Origin: Ignavibacteriales bacterium UBA1304
GTDB lineage: Bacteria; Bacteroidota; Ignavibacteria; Ignavibacteriales; Ignavibacteriaceae
Length of the DNA stretch: 64,000 bases
NCBI GenBank assembly: GCA_002307295.1
Contig: DBTY01000004.1
Span: forward strand, 1-64,000
Direction: 5' to 3'
Below the pieces are notes generated by a model that saw nothing but the letters and a program-made list of their open reading frames with translations, had not been told where the DNA came from and did no database searches. Below are positions 45,716 to 54,506 of this stretch, one piece after another. Each line of letters begins with the position of its first letter. The stretch's first letter is position 1. The position numbers were made by a program, and so were the translations under genes.

Positions 45716-46807
45716 TCACTTAGAAAACTTTGGTTTACTTGTAAATATGCTGTCGCTTATTCCTGATTGATATGCCTTAAGCGATTGAGGCGAAGAATCA
45801 ATTCGTAAATTGGTTTGGCTAAAACTTGAGTGCCAAAAACTGAGCGCTTTTATATAAGGATAATACTTCCCCCCTTCTTTTATAAGGTTTATAGCGCTGG
45901 TTATCCATTCAGCTTTTCCATCTGCCATTTGATTTTCAATTGTTCCCCATTCAAGTATAGCAATCGGTTTGCCAGTTGCAGAGATTGTCGAAATTTCAGT
46001 CCAGCTGCTGTCTAATATACTTTGGAAGCTTCTCCATTTTTCATCTTTCGATTGTGCGCCATAGACGCTGAGACCAATCCAGTCTATATAGTTATCGCCA
46101 GGATAATATCCTTTCATCGTGTTCCAGTCAGTCGACGGATCGCCGGGAGCGTTAACATGGAAAAACCATGTAATATTAGTAGCTCCTTCTTTTTTAGTTA
46201 TATCTATTATGTGCCTGTATGCGTCGCGGAATCTTTCCATACCGTCATACAATTCAGGATCGCCATAAATAGCTTTGCTGTTCGCTCCGTTGAAGGCGGC
46301 GTTCCAGCTAAACCATTGACCGTTACATTCTGTTCCAAATTCTGCAAGCAGCGGAACTCCGCAATCTCTAGCGTCGTCCGCCCATTGAATTAAATCTGCG
46401 TCAAACAAGCCGTCGATAATTTTTTGCATTGTAAATATTGGGTCTGGAGGATTTTGTTCGTAACTCGCTCTTGGCATTAGACGAATAAAAGGAACCGAGC
46501 CGTATTTGTGAATTGTCTTGACGTTTTCTTTAGGAAATTTTATTACGCCGTTAAACCAGTTGTTTGAGAAGTAAACCCAGGTAATTTTTTCCCCTGCAAG
46601 GGTTTCAAAGGAGGACATTTTTTCAGTAGTTACGCCGTCTTCCGGCGCGCCTAACCCCGGAAAAGCGGCATGATAGATTTTATTATCATCCGCCGGTAGA
46701 AGTTTTTCCTCTACCCCAGTGTTTTCATTATTATCATAGCTTATTGTTTTACAGCCTGAGCCGAAACATGCTAAAATAAAAAGAACTAAAAATCCTCTTT
46801 TTTTCAT
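45716..46807 (-). CDS. GH26-like lipoprotein glycosidase
   Basis: 363 residues. Lipobox FGSGC gives Cys19. A TIM-barrel with the two catalytic Glu of clan GH-A/GH26: acid/base Glu160 in FGTECNGQWFSW, where family 26 usually has HEMNGxWFPW (His is Thr here), and nucleophile Glu286 in AILEWGT. Related proteins are endo-beta-mannanases or xylanase/glucanase-like, acting on beta-linked chains outside the cell. As a lipoprotein it is probably on the outer membrane surface next to the TonB receptor, whose gene starts 43 bp downstream. Function as mannanase is only a family-level guess. Confidence 0.82.
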   Translation of the reverse strand: MKKRGFLVLFILACFGSGCKTISYDNNENTGVEEKLLPADDNKIYHAAFPGLGAPEDGVTTEKMSSFETLAGEKITWVYFSNNWFNGVIKFPKENVKTIHKYGSVPFIRLMPRASYEQNPPDPIFTMQKIIDGLFDADLIQWADDARDCGVPLLAEFGTECNGQWFSWNAAFNGANSKAIYGDPELYDGMERFRDAYRHIIDITKKEGATNITWFFHVNAPGDPSTDWNTMKGYYPGDNYIDWIGLSVYGAQSKDEKWRSFQSILDSSWTEISTISATGKPIAILEWGTIENQMADGKAEWITSAINLIKEGGKYYPYIKALSFWHSSFSQTNLRIDSSPQSLKAYQSGISDSIFTSKPKFSK

Positions 46808-46972
46808 TTAGATTTTTATAAGTTAATAAATGTAATAACTGTTATTTATTCACTGATTCTTTTTCCGCCAGTGAAAATTCTATTTGCAGCATAAGAGCCG
46901 ACTATTGGAAAGCCAACAGAGCTTATGCCGCAAATAAAAACCTTCCCTAATTATATAGCTCTCTACTAACCA

Positions 46973-47869
46973 TTAGAAATTATTTTGAAGTATTAAACTA
47001 GCCGCGCCAATAAAGCCGGCATAGTCGCCAAGCTCTGCGCGTACTACTATAAGTTTTCCTGCAGGAACCGGACAAATTTGCTTGCGCAGATTTTCTTCCA
47101 TTGATTCGCTAAAAAGATCAAGCGCATTTGCAATTGATCCGCCAAGAATCACTACGTCTGGATCAATTAAATTAACAGACCAGGACATTGCAAAAGCAAC
47201 AGCTTTGCCAAATTCTTTCCAGACAGCTATAGCTTCCTGATTTCCCGCTCTTGCAATTTCAGCAATCTCTTTTGAAGATATTTTCTTTCCTGTAAGATTA
47301 TGATAAAGCTTGCTTACTCCTGCGCCGGAGACTACGTCTTCAATGGTTTCATTTTTATACGGCGAAATCCATACTTCGCCCGCCGATTCAGTAGATCCAA
47401 GATGAAGCCGTTTGTTTATCACTATTGCACAGCCCAATCCAGTGCCTAGCGTAAACCCCAATACTGTATTGTTGCCTCTGCCTGCTCCTAGAAGACTTTC
47501 GCCAAGAATTAATGCGTTAGCGTCGTTATTAAGTTCAACAGGAATTTTATATTTATCCTGTATTGCATCTCTCAACGGATAAAAATGCAAATCAGGCAGT
47601 TGCGGACATTCAAGAATCTTTCCGTTTTTAACGTCCAGCGGTCCCGTGCAACCTACGCCAATGCCAGAAACATTTTGCGCTGATAAATTATTTTCTTTTA
47701 ATGTATAGTCTATTGATTCAAATATTCTACCGAGAATCGCTTCCTTTTTATCGGTTCCTCCGGTTGGAATTGTAAAAGGCTTTCCTATTATTTTACCTTC
47801 CGGAGTAATAGCTCCGGTCATTATTTTTGTTCCGCCTACGTCAACCCCTATAATCGCTTTTTGATCCAT
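46973..47869 (-). CDS. ROK-family sugar kinase without zinc motif
   Basis: 298 residues. N-terminal DVGGTKI, sugar-site ELNNDANALILGE, and GFTLGTGLG are conserved ROK features, with the ATP-site GGSIAN. The family zinc motif CxCGxxGCxE is absent: the region reads GEVWISPYKNETIEDV. Such zinc-less ROK proteins are enzymes as well as regulators; there is no helix-turn-helix, so a kinase is more likely. In this locus it would phosphorylate the imported monosaccharide at C6, with glucose, mannose or glucosamine as candidates. It lies 166 bp from the GH26-like gene and downstream of a terminator after the SIS gene. Confidence 0.87.
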   Translation of the reverse strand: MDQKAIIGVDVGGTKIMTGAITPEGKIIGKPFTIPTGGTDKKEAILGRIFESIDYTLKENNLSAQNVSGIGVGCTGPLDVKNGKILECPQLPDLHFYPLRDAIQDKYKIPVELNNDANALILGESLLGAGRGNNTVLGFTLGTGLGCAIVINKRLHLGSTESAGEVWISPYKNETIEDVVSGAGVSKLYHNLTGKKISSKEIAEIARAGNQEAIAVWKEFGKAVAFAMSWSVNLIDPDVVILGGSIANALDLFSESMEENLRKQICPVPAGKLIVVRAELGDYAGFIGAASLILQNNF

Positions 47870-48013
47870 TTTATCCTCAGTTTTATATCCAATAAATATT
47901 ATCTGTATATATTATTTTTTTAAGTTCTATTCGCATTATAAGAAAACCATTCTGCAAAACTAAAGTCTTTATTATTGCTAATTTTTTTTTCTTCAGCTAA
48001 TAAAATAAATAAT

Positions 48014-48044
48014 GCTCCCAGCCGCTACAACTGCTGCTGGGAAC
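48014..48044 (-). terminator. Terminator after the SIS-domain gene
   Basis: Minus strand: GTTCCCAGC, then AGCAGTTGTAGCG, then GCTGGGAGC, followed by ATTATTTATTTT. The seven-base GC-rich stem (TCCCAGC / GCTGGGA) lies 55 bp after the SIS stop. It partly separates the first two genes of the glycan locus from the rest. Confidence 0.75.
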
Positions 48045-48098
48045 GACTACTTATTACTTACTATAGTAACCCGAACTATAATACTTTTTTTTACCTGC

Positions 48099-49151
48099 TT
48101 ATTCGGTAACCGTTACTTTTGCTCCGCGAGTAAAATTACCTGGTTCCATTCCGTTTGATAAAGCCCATTCATTAACCAGGAACTGTACAGGTATTACGCT
48201 AAGAATTGGGAATAAATATTCTTCCGTTTCAGGAACGCGTATTGTGAATACATTATCATTTTTTATTGCAGAGACGCTATTAGTTATAACAATTACTTGA
48301 CCTTCAAATCTTATAATATCTTCCGCTAATTTTATGCTCTGTTGATAAGTACTTCCTTCCGGGGCAAATATAATAGCTTTAAAACCTTTCTTTACCATTT
48401 CTAACGGACCATGTCTGAACTCGCCGCCCAATAAACCAGACGCAGGATTTCTTGCGCCTTCCTTAAACATTAATGCGCTTTGCTGGACTGAAGCAAAAGT
48501 CTCGCCGCGGCCAATTAACTGTACAAAGGCCGGATGACCTAAAAACTCCGATGCCGGAGCAAGCCATTCTTCTTTTGTTTTTATTATTGAATCTGCCTGT
48601 TCTGCAAGCTTTTTTATCCCTTCAATTTTAGCTTCAGTTAAATCGTTTGCCATAGCCAGAACAAAAATATTCAGAACCAATAAAGTAGAAACAAATGTTT
48701 TTGTAGAAGTCATTTCTTCCGGACCGGCTTTGCTCAACAGACAGGCTTTTGTTTTTTGAGCAAGAGCGCTATCGGCTTCGTTGCTAATCCCAATACAAAC
48801 TACGTCTTCCGGAATTGCATCAAGAATTTTAACCGCCTCATAGCTTTCGCCCGATTGCGAAACGCAAATCAGCAAAGTGTCGGCTTGTATTAATGGCAGC
48901 TGATAATGCAACAGTTCGCCTGAATTAATTACAAAGGCTTTAATTCCGTATTTATTGAGCAGGCACACAGCAGCCTGGGAAGCGAAAAAAGAGCTTCCCA
49001 TGCCTGTGAAAACAATCTGTTCAAATTTCTTACTTTTCCATATTTTTAATATGTTTTCAATATCAGCCCTTCCCTCGCCGTGGAGATAAAAATCTAGAGT
49101 ATCCTGTAAGGATTTGGGCTGTTCTAATATTTCCTCAAGGAATTTATTCAT
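48099..49151 (-). CDS. SIS-domain aldose/ketose isomerase or deaminase (GlmS/NagB-II-like)
   Basis: 350 residues, two SIS domains as in the C-terminal half of GlmS but without the glutaminase domain. FTGMGSSFFASQAA and VSQSGESYEAV form the sugar-phosphate site of the first domain, TSTKTF the second, and GGEFRHGPLEMV has the Glu and His used for ring opening in the GlmS isomerase. Glutaminase-less forms act as glucosamine-6-phosphate deaminases (NagB-II) or related isomerases (AgaS, FrlB). Four-base ATGA overlap with the propeller glycosidase gene shows coupled translation. Confidence 0.85.
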   Translation of the reverse strand: MNKFLEEILEQPKSLQDTLDFYLHGEGRADIENILKIWKSKKFEQIVFTGMGSSFFASQAAVCLLNKYGIKAFVINSGELLHYQLPLIQADTLLICVSQSGESYEAVKILDAIPEDVVCIGISNEADSALAQKTKACLLSKAGPEEMTSTKTFVSTLLVLNIFVLAMANDLTEAKIEGIKKLAEQADSIIKTKEEWLAPASEFLGHPAFVQLIGRGETFASVQQSALMFKEGARNPASGLLGGEFRHGPLEMVKKGFKAIIFAPEGSTYQQSIKLAEDIIRFEGQVIVITNSVSAIKNDNVFTIRVPETEEYLFPILSVIPVQFLVNEWALSNGMEPGNFTRGAKVTVTE

Positions 49152-50098
49152 TTTTCCGCCTTTCTGATATTTAATATCCAGTCGTTATTTTTATAATCAA
49201 CGCGATGCGAATATGTTACATAAAGATTATTTTTTAACACATACTGAAACGCGCAAGCGTCGTCATCTTTTAAGACCGGATTATTGCCGACTTCTTTGTA
49301 TCCTTTATCAATCGACTTAGATTCATAACCAAGCGTAACCCATTTAGCGTCCCATTTATTAGGATGGAAAGCTTCAATTAGCAAATAGTATTTGCCATTG
49401 TAAAACGCTACTGAAGGAGCTGCAATAGTAAACTTGGACGTCATGATAAGTTTTGGTTTAGCGTCTTTTAATTTACTGATATCTTTAGCAGATTTAACCA
49501 TAATATCCCAATGGTTATCTGTACTGTCGCCAAGCTCTCTGCCATGATAATAAAACAAGTAATATTTTTTATCCGCTTTATTGAAATAGATGAAAGGATT
49601 TTGATTCTGCAGCCCTTTTTCAAAAGGAGCGATTACTTCTTTATCGCCAAAATGAATTCCGTCTTTGCTTGTAACTCTTACAATTCGGCTCATAATTTCA
49701 GGAGTATACTCGGCATAAAAAACGTTAAAAACGCCTTTGTCAATAACTGCGGTAGGCCAGCGGCAATCGTTTGGTATTACTGGATTTCCTTCATATTTTA
49801 CCCAGTTAACAAGATCGTTGCTTCTTACTAAACCGCCTTTTCTTGTTTCAGCAGGATCTGTATAATGGTCTAAGCCGTAGTAACCCCAATATTTATAACC
49901 GTCTTTGTTAGCTTCAACAATTGAAAATGTGTGAACTTTTTTCTCGTCCCATTTGCCAGGAGTTCCTTCTACAAGGAGACTTGGCTGTCCTAATTCCGGA
50001 TACGTTCCTGTTTGTTTTTTGTTCCCGCCAGTAAAGCCAAAAAAGAATAGACATGCCACTAAAAAAGCCAGGTGGTATTTTTTTAATCCTAAAAACAT
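49148..50098 (-). CDS. Five-bladed beta-propeller glycosidase-like protein (GH43/GH32-like)
   Basis: 316 residues with a signal peptide (LAFLVACLFFFGFTGG). Repeated propeller blade signatures: GLVRSNDLVNWVKYEGNPVI, NPFIYFNKADKKYYLFY, APSVAFYNGKYYLL, and FQYVLKNNLYVTYS (cited in parts: RSNDLVNWVKYEGNPVI, DKKYYLFYYHG, FYNGKYYLLIEAF). It belongs to the GH43/GH32/GH117 type or its DUF relatives. The catalytic acids cannot be fixed without alignment. GAGGAG precedes the ATG. First gene of the glycan locus, transcribed away from a membrane protein gene across an 800-bp regulatory gap. Confidence 0.78.
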   Translation of the reverse strand: MFLGLKKYHLAFLVACLFFFGFTGGNKKQTGTYPELGQPSLLVEGTPGKWDEKKVHTFSIVEANKDGYKYWGYYGLDHYTDPAETRKGGLVRSNDLVNWVKYEGNPVIPNDCRWPTAVIDKGVFNVFYAEYTPEIMSRIVRVTSKDGIHFGDKEVIAPFEKGLQNQNPFIYFNKADKKYYLFYYHGRELGDSTDNHWDIMVKSAKDISKLKDAKPKLIMTSKFTIAAPSVAFYNGKYYLLIEAFHPNKWDAKWVTLGYESKSIDKGYKEVGNNPVLKDDDACAFQYVLKNNLYVTYSHRVDYKNNDWILNIRKAEK

Positions 50099-50446
50099 AT
50101 TACGCTCCTCTTATTTATTTATAGTTAATTATTTTCCAGATAAAGAAGTATTCAAGCAAATCCTTCTTTTTGATTACTTAATACAAGCTAAAACCGTCGT
50201 CCTAAAAGTTATTTGTTTTTTTTCGTTTGGAAATACTATTTTGTTTTTGCGTATGCGTATTTTGTTTTCTAAAGCCCCGGATATAATATCCCCACGAAAA
50301 ACTTTTATAAAACGCTGCGCATATACTGTAATAGTTGCAGATGCAGTTTTGAATATTTTGCATAAAGTATTTTTTAATACTCTTCTTTTTTTGAGTAAGA
50401 GCGGCAAAATTTTCAATTTTTGTTCTTCGCTAAAAATAGCAGCCTC

Positions 50447-50482
50447 CCATTGTTTCCATTGTTTCCATTGTTTCCATTGTTG
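50447..50482 (+). repeat. Four copies of a 9-bp repeat CCATTGTTT
   Basis: CCATTGTTT at 50447, 50456 and 50465, and CCATTGTTG at 50474. A perfect short tandem array in the upstream region of the glycan locus. Copy number may vary between strains by slippage. Confidence 0.9.
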
Positions 50483-50758
50483 CGTAAATAATTTAAGTTT
50501 AGAAAAAATACAATTTATTGTTTCGTTTTCTATCTTTTGTTTTGTTATATCGTAATCTGATATAATATATTATCACTTTTGCGCATATTTATTTGGAACA
50601 GCTAACCAATGATTTCGTTTCTACATTGACGAAGTATCTTTTGCTATCATATACTTTCGTTTTGTATTGTTTTAAAATAGCAGAATACTATTTATCGCGC
50701 AAGTACTTTTTTAAAAAAAAGGCATTTTATTTTCCACGATGCTAAAATGACATTATTT

Positions 50759-50807
50759 AAGTCAACCGACTTGACTTAATTTAACAATATTTTATATTGT
50801 TAAATTA
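50759..50807. promoter_or_regulatory. Two adjacent palindromes, likely operators
   Basis: AAGTCAA CCGAC TTGACTT (50759-50777) is followed at once by TAATTTAACAATAT, loop TTT, ATATTGTTAAATTA (50777-50807), a perfect 14-bp inverted repeat. Both lie about 90-140 bp before the plus-strand gene and 660-710 bp from the glycan locus start. Dyads like these are typical of dimer binding sites; the second could also be a terminator-like hairpin but lacks a T-tract. Confidence 0.6.
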
Positions 50808-50895
50808 TGCGATGTGTTTGACTGGACGAGATATTACGTCAATGAAAAGATGCGCTGATTATAATTTGTAATAAATTGGGAAGCTACTGTATTCA

Positions 50896-51399
50896 ATGAA
50901 AGTAAAAACAAATCAATTGCTGCTTTACATAGCAAAGTGCGTTTCAGGGGGAATAATAGTATTTATTTTATCTTACATAACCGGTTTTACAGATATAAGC
51001 TGGTGCCTTATTTCCGTTGTGCTTGTTTTATCGCCAGACAGCAAAGAAGCTCTGCCATTAGCGTTTACACGCATTAAGGCGAACCTCGCGGGGAGCGCCG
51101 CAAGTCTGTTGTGTCTTTTGTTAGGCATGCCTAATCTTTATACTCTTACTTTAGCTTTTGTTATGGCAATAAGTTTTTGTTATTTATTTAAAGCTATGGC
51201 AGGCAGCCGTTCTTCCCTTGCGGCCGTAATTATAATTATGCTGCATCACGATGGACTTACAAGTCTGCCTTCGTGGGAGACTGTATTAGAGCGGGTTCTT
51301 TCAGTTATAATAGGTTGTTCTTTGGGTTTATTAATTACGCTTTTATTCCATAGGAGGCTGAATCCAGCTCCGGTTGAAATCGACGTCAGCAACGATTAA
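50896..51399 (+). CDS. FUSC-family (aromatic acid exporter-like) membrane protein, short
   Basis: 167 residues with about four membrane helices. Shares the fold pattern of the FUSC/YeeA-type N-terminal domain: GGIIVFILSYITGFTDISWCLIS (in parts), the helix-capping VVLVLSPDSKEALPLAFTRI with LSPDSKEAL, and ERVLSVIIGCSLGLL. Full-length FUSC exporters have twice this and a cytoplasmic domain; this protein is the half-size form. Weak ribosome site. It stands alone on the plus strand, converging 21 bp on the CBS gene. Confidence 0.75.
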   Translation: MKVKTNQLLLYIAKCVSGGIIVFILSYITGFTDISWCLISVVLVLSPDSKEALPLAFTRIKANLAGSAASLLCLLLGMPNLYTLTLAFVMAISFCYLFKAMAGSRSSLAAVIIIMLHHDGLTSLPSWETVLERVLSVIIGCSLGLLITLLFHRRLNPAPVEIDVSND

Positions 51400-51420
51400 A
51401 TATTCTAACTGACAGCCAGT

Positions 51421-51855
51421 TTATGGAGTTCCGGAAATATAATTTTCTAGCTGCGTAATCACGCTCTCTTTTTCCGAAATGACTGCGGAAACCACGTCTC
51501 CAACTGAAATGATACCCGTCAGCAGACCATCGTGCATAACAGGCAAATGGCGAATTTTTTTATTAGTCATTAATAACATGCATTCGTCAATGCTTTGAGA
51601 TGGAGCTACTTTAATTACATTTGTCGTCATAATTTCTCCAACTGAAACATCTTTAGAGAACTTGCCGAAAAGGATTACTTTTCTTGCATAATCTCTCTCA
51701 GACATAATGCCAATTAGATCATCGTCTTTAATAACTACCACGGCTCCTATTTCTTTTAGAGCCATGAGCTGTAAAGCGTCATATACTTTTGTTTCTGGCG
51801 TAACCGACCAGATACGATCGCCTTTCTTTTTTAGAATATCGCCTACTGTTTTCAT
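51421..51855 (-). CDS. CBS-domain-pair protein
   Basis: 144 residues made of two CBS motifs (about 8-70 and 76-138) forming one Bateman module, with DDDLIGIMSERDYARKV in the first and HDGLLTGIISVGDVV in the second. Stand-alone CBS pairs of this type bind adenine nucleotides (AMP, NADH) and modulate partner enzymes or transporters. No partner is obvious nearby; it sits 79 bp downstream of a lipoprotein gene on the same strand. Confidence 0.92.
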   Translation of the reverse strand: MKTVGDILKKKGDRIWSVTPETKVYDALQLMALKEIGAVVVIKDDDLIGIMSERDYARKVILFGKFSKDVSVGEIMTTNVIKVAPSQSIDECMLLMTNKKIRHLPVMHDGLLTGIISVGDVVSAVISEKESVITQLENYISGTP

Positions 51856-51934
51856 CCAAACTACCTCGCTGATATGGATAACATTTATAATCTTCAGCCG
51901 GAAAAATTTCTCCGGCTGATTAATTAACGCATCT

Positions 51935-53656
51935 TTAATTACACAGAGACGGATCGTCTATTGTAAACTCTACCGCTTCATTTGTAGAAGTTGCAGTGTG
52001 GGTTTCTGGAGTCGCTGTGTCTGACGGGACATATTTATCTTCCCATTTTGTTCTGTATTTATAAGATACTCCAAGTTGAATACAATTGATAGTCACCTGC
52101 CCTTCAACAATTTCGCCAACATATTGCCATTGGTCGTCTTTATAAATCCAGATTGGTAGTTTATTGGCGCTCGAAAGCGTTTTGCCGTCTTTACATTTGC
52201 CTGTTATAGTAACATGAACATTCACGCCGCCGCTTTGGTTTGTTGCTGTTACCGGATACTCTGTAACGTTAGTTTGTAGAGGGACGACCTGATCTACAAA
52301 AACAAAAGAGGGGTTTGAAGGCTTTGTGATTTTTACATTAACCTTATCGCTGCAAGTTTTAACCGGAACTGCAAGAGTTATAACATTATCTGTTCCAATC
52401 ACTCCAACGGTTCCGGCAATAATAGTTGAATCTATATTTTTTATAAATACGTCTACCTGATTGCCAAAACAAGCCGAAGAACCAAACGATAATTTGTTGA
52501 TTACGTATCCTTCTCCTTTATCAAGATTACAGCCTGGCGTTCCAAGCACAATAAAAACTCCGCCTTGGGTTTCATCAAGTATTTTTGCAAGAGAGCCCTG
52601 CGTATTTGTTTTAGACGCCGATAAAATTACATTGGCTTTTTTCAGAACGCTTCTAATATCTCTTCCGCCTGAAGACAAACCTGACGGCACGGAATAATCC
52701 GATATTTTTTTCCATATTCCCGTTTGAGGCTTATATAAATACATGCCTATTACGTCCCCGGCTTTGTAAGTAGAACCGGTAACCGGATTAATTGTAGTGT
52801 TTGGAATTTTCATATTAACTACAAGTGAATCGCTATTAAATGAATAAACTGAAGTTCCGTTTACCGCCAGGGTTAATTCAACAAAACTAACTGGATAAAA
52901 TGTTGAGCTTTTAATTGAAGAGCCGCTCCCTATTGTTTGATCCATAGTTATATTAAATCCAGTCGCCGCGCCGGGAAAAATATTTGTAATATTAACTGAA
53001 TGGGGATCAAAAAAATACAGGGAAGAAGTTACGTTTCCAGAAAGCGCCGCGCCATTCTTATCTTTGAAAACAGTCTGTGCAGGAATTGTAACCGTGCCGC
53101 TATTGCTTGTTGAAGTTTGCGCAGATGTTACTAACGGCTGAGTTAACCCTGTAGAAACAGTCGCAGAACCGGAGCTGGAACCAGTGGCAACGCCTGTAGG
53201 CAAAGCCGTTTCGTTTTTAATTTTGAGCATGTCGACAAGAAAGCTGTTAGCTGTAGTCCCTGTGATTGTAATTTTTTTACTTACAGGGCTATAGTTGCCG
53301 CTTTGAATATTTAGAATGAGCTCAACCGGCTTAACTGTTGTAGGAGTAATATCGTCGTTTATAGCGAAGTTTAAAATCCCGTCTGTCGCAGTGATCTCTG
53401 TAATTGGTAGATTAGATAAAGTAATGACGTCGTTTTTATTTGCTCCGTCAAAAGTTACTGTAATTTTTTCAGCTGCCGCGGCTCCTATTCTTTTTCCGGA
53501 TTGCAAATCGCGCACTTCAACAGCTACAGTAGTTTGACGGGCAATATTTGTAACCCTCACCTGAAGCCCGTCTGTAGGGTCTACAATTTTACAACTAAAA
53601 AATAAACCCGAAAGAGAAATGATCAAAAGCAGAATAGCCTTTTTAAAATTTTTCAT
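51935..53656 (-). CDS. Large lipoprotein of unknown function
   Basis: 573 residues, lipobox FFSC (Cys22). Rich in Thr, Ser and Val, mostly predicted beta strand; no catalytic family recognised. A segment around 170-310 (TVTIPAQTVFKDKNGAALSG split as TVTIPAQTVFKDKNG) resembles the carboxypeptidase-like or ZU5-type strand pattern seen in surface adhesins. Five Cys lie in the last third. GGAGGGATT precedes the ATG. Its gene follows 12 bp after that of an outer-membrane beta-barrel protein, so the two are an operon and may form a surface complex. Confidence 0.75.
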   Translation of the reverse strand: MKNFKKAILLLIISLSGLFFSCKIVDPTDGLQVRVTNIARQTTVAVEVRDLQSGKRIGAAAAEKITVTFDGANKNDVITLSNLPITEITATDGILNFAINDDITPTTVKPVELILNIQSGNYSPVSKKITITGTTANSFLVDMLKIKNETALPTGVATGSSSGSATVSTGLTQPLVTSAQTSTSNSGTVTIPAQTVFKDKNGAALSGNVTSSLYFFDPHSVNITNIFPGAATGFNITMDQTIGSGSSIKSSTFYPVSFVELTLAVNGTSVYSFNSDSLVVNMKIPNTTINPVTGSTYKAGDVIGMYLYKPQTGIWKKISDYSVPSGLSSGGRDIRSVLKKANVILSASKTNTQGSLAKILDETQGGVFIVLGTPGCNLDKGEGYVINKLSFGSSACFGNQVDVFIKNIDSTIIAGTVGVIGTDNVITLAVPVKTCSDKVNVKITKPSNPSFVFVDQVVPLQTNVTEYPVTATNQSGGVNVHVTITGKCKDGKTLSSANKLPIWIYKDDQWQYVGEIVEGQVTINCIQLGVSYKYRTKWEDKYVPSDTATPETHTATSTNEAVEFTIDDPSLCN

Positions 53657-53667
53657 AATCCCTCCAG

Positions 53668-54321
53668 TTAAAAATTATATGACAGACCAAATGAGACAAT
53701 TGGGTAAAACTTGAACCAATTAATATTATCTTCAAGCTTTTGTTCCTGGTCTGGCGCGGCTGACGGTTTAATTAAACCATTTGCTGTTAATGCAACGCTT
53801 GGGCTTCCCTGGTAATAAGTTCCAACGTCTACGCTAAATCTTAATCCGCTGCCGGCTATAAGTCTGTTCCCATAACCTACGCCTAAATAAGGAGCCACTG
53901 AATTAAATGTAATTTTTGCATTAAGCGTCCCTAACTTTTCGGGCGTATACAAATCGCCTCCTATAGTATAGGTCTTGTAAGGTCTGGCGTCCATATCCCC
54001 TTTATTAAGATTGATGATAAGCCCGGCGGTTACTTTAAAATTATTAGCCCAGGGGAACCAGTCGGCAAAACCGCCGACAGAAAAGAATTTTACTTTTGCA
54101 GAATAATTATACTCAAGACTCCCGCCCCCTCCGTCATAAGTATAATGGAAATAGTATCCGCCGACTCTAATATTTAGATTATCTGTTATAGAACGGACTC
54201 CTTCGACCCCTATTCCCTGCGATCCAGCGCGCAAAGAAACTGCATAATTGGCTTGAGCATTTAGAATTTCTGTAGAGGATAAGAGAAAAGCCAGGAAACA
54301 AATAGTAACCCATGTTTTCAT
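53668..54321 (-). CDS. Outer-membrane beta-barrel protein
   Basis: 217 residues, signal peptide ending LNAQA. Body is alternating hydrophobic strands with aromatic girdles and a C-terminal strand ending GLSYNF, the classic outer-membrane insertion signal with terminal Phe. No closer family found by eye. Immediately upstream of, and 11 bp from, a large lipoprotein gene. Structural or pore function is likely. Confidence 0.82.
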   Translation of the reverse strand: MKTWVTICFLAFLLSSTEILNAQANYAVSLRAGSQGIGVEGVRSITDNLNIRVGGYYFHYTYDGGGGSLEYNYSAKVKFFSVGGFADWFPWANNFKVTAGLIINLNKGDMDARPYKTYTIGGDLYTPEKLGTLNAKITFNSVAPYLGVGYGNRLIAGSGLRFSVDVGTYYQGSPSVALTANGLIKPSAAPDQEQKLEDNINWFKFYPIVSFGLSYNF

Positions 54322-54425
54322 ACCTACTCCAGTATTTTAATAATGACACTCTTACAGTGTTTGATCCTATGTATTGCTAACGCCCTCATCCTGTCGTTTG
54401 TTTTATAGCATCACACAAAAAACTA

Positions 54426-54458
54426 AACAGTATAACGAAAATTTTTCGTCATACTGTT
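54426..54458. terminator. Bidirectional hairpin terminator
   Basis: AACAGTATAACGAAAA pairs with TTTTCGTCATACTGTT around a one-base loop centre, 16 bp with one mismatch, with TTTTTT beyond on the plus strand and TAGTTTTTTG beyond on the minus strand. It serves the LEA-like lipoprotein gene (stop at 54507). Confidence 0.85.
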
Positions 54459-54506
54459 TTTTAATAGCTATAAAGACAGGATACTTATCAATACGTTCCA
54501 AAGATA

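Larger units (their letters stand above)
50099..50895. other. Long divergent intergenic region, 797 bp, no gene supported
   Basis: Lies between the start of the glycan locus (minus) and the FUSC-like gene (plus). Open frames here have no ribosome site and unlike composition, so I call none. It holds a 9-bp tandem repeat (50447-50482) and two palindromes (50759-50807). Promoters for both sides must be here. Confidence 0.6.

Noticed and set aside
50174..50416. 80-residue minus-strand open frame.
   Set aside because: Skewed composition rich in Lys/Arg, no ribosome site, no recognisable family.
49953..50555. 200-residue plus-strand open frame.
   Set aside because: Overlaps the start of the glycosidase gene on the other strand and includes the 9-bp repeat; it looks like chance.
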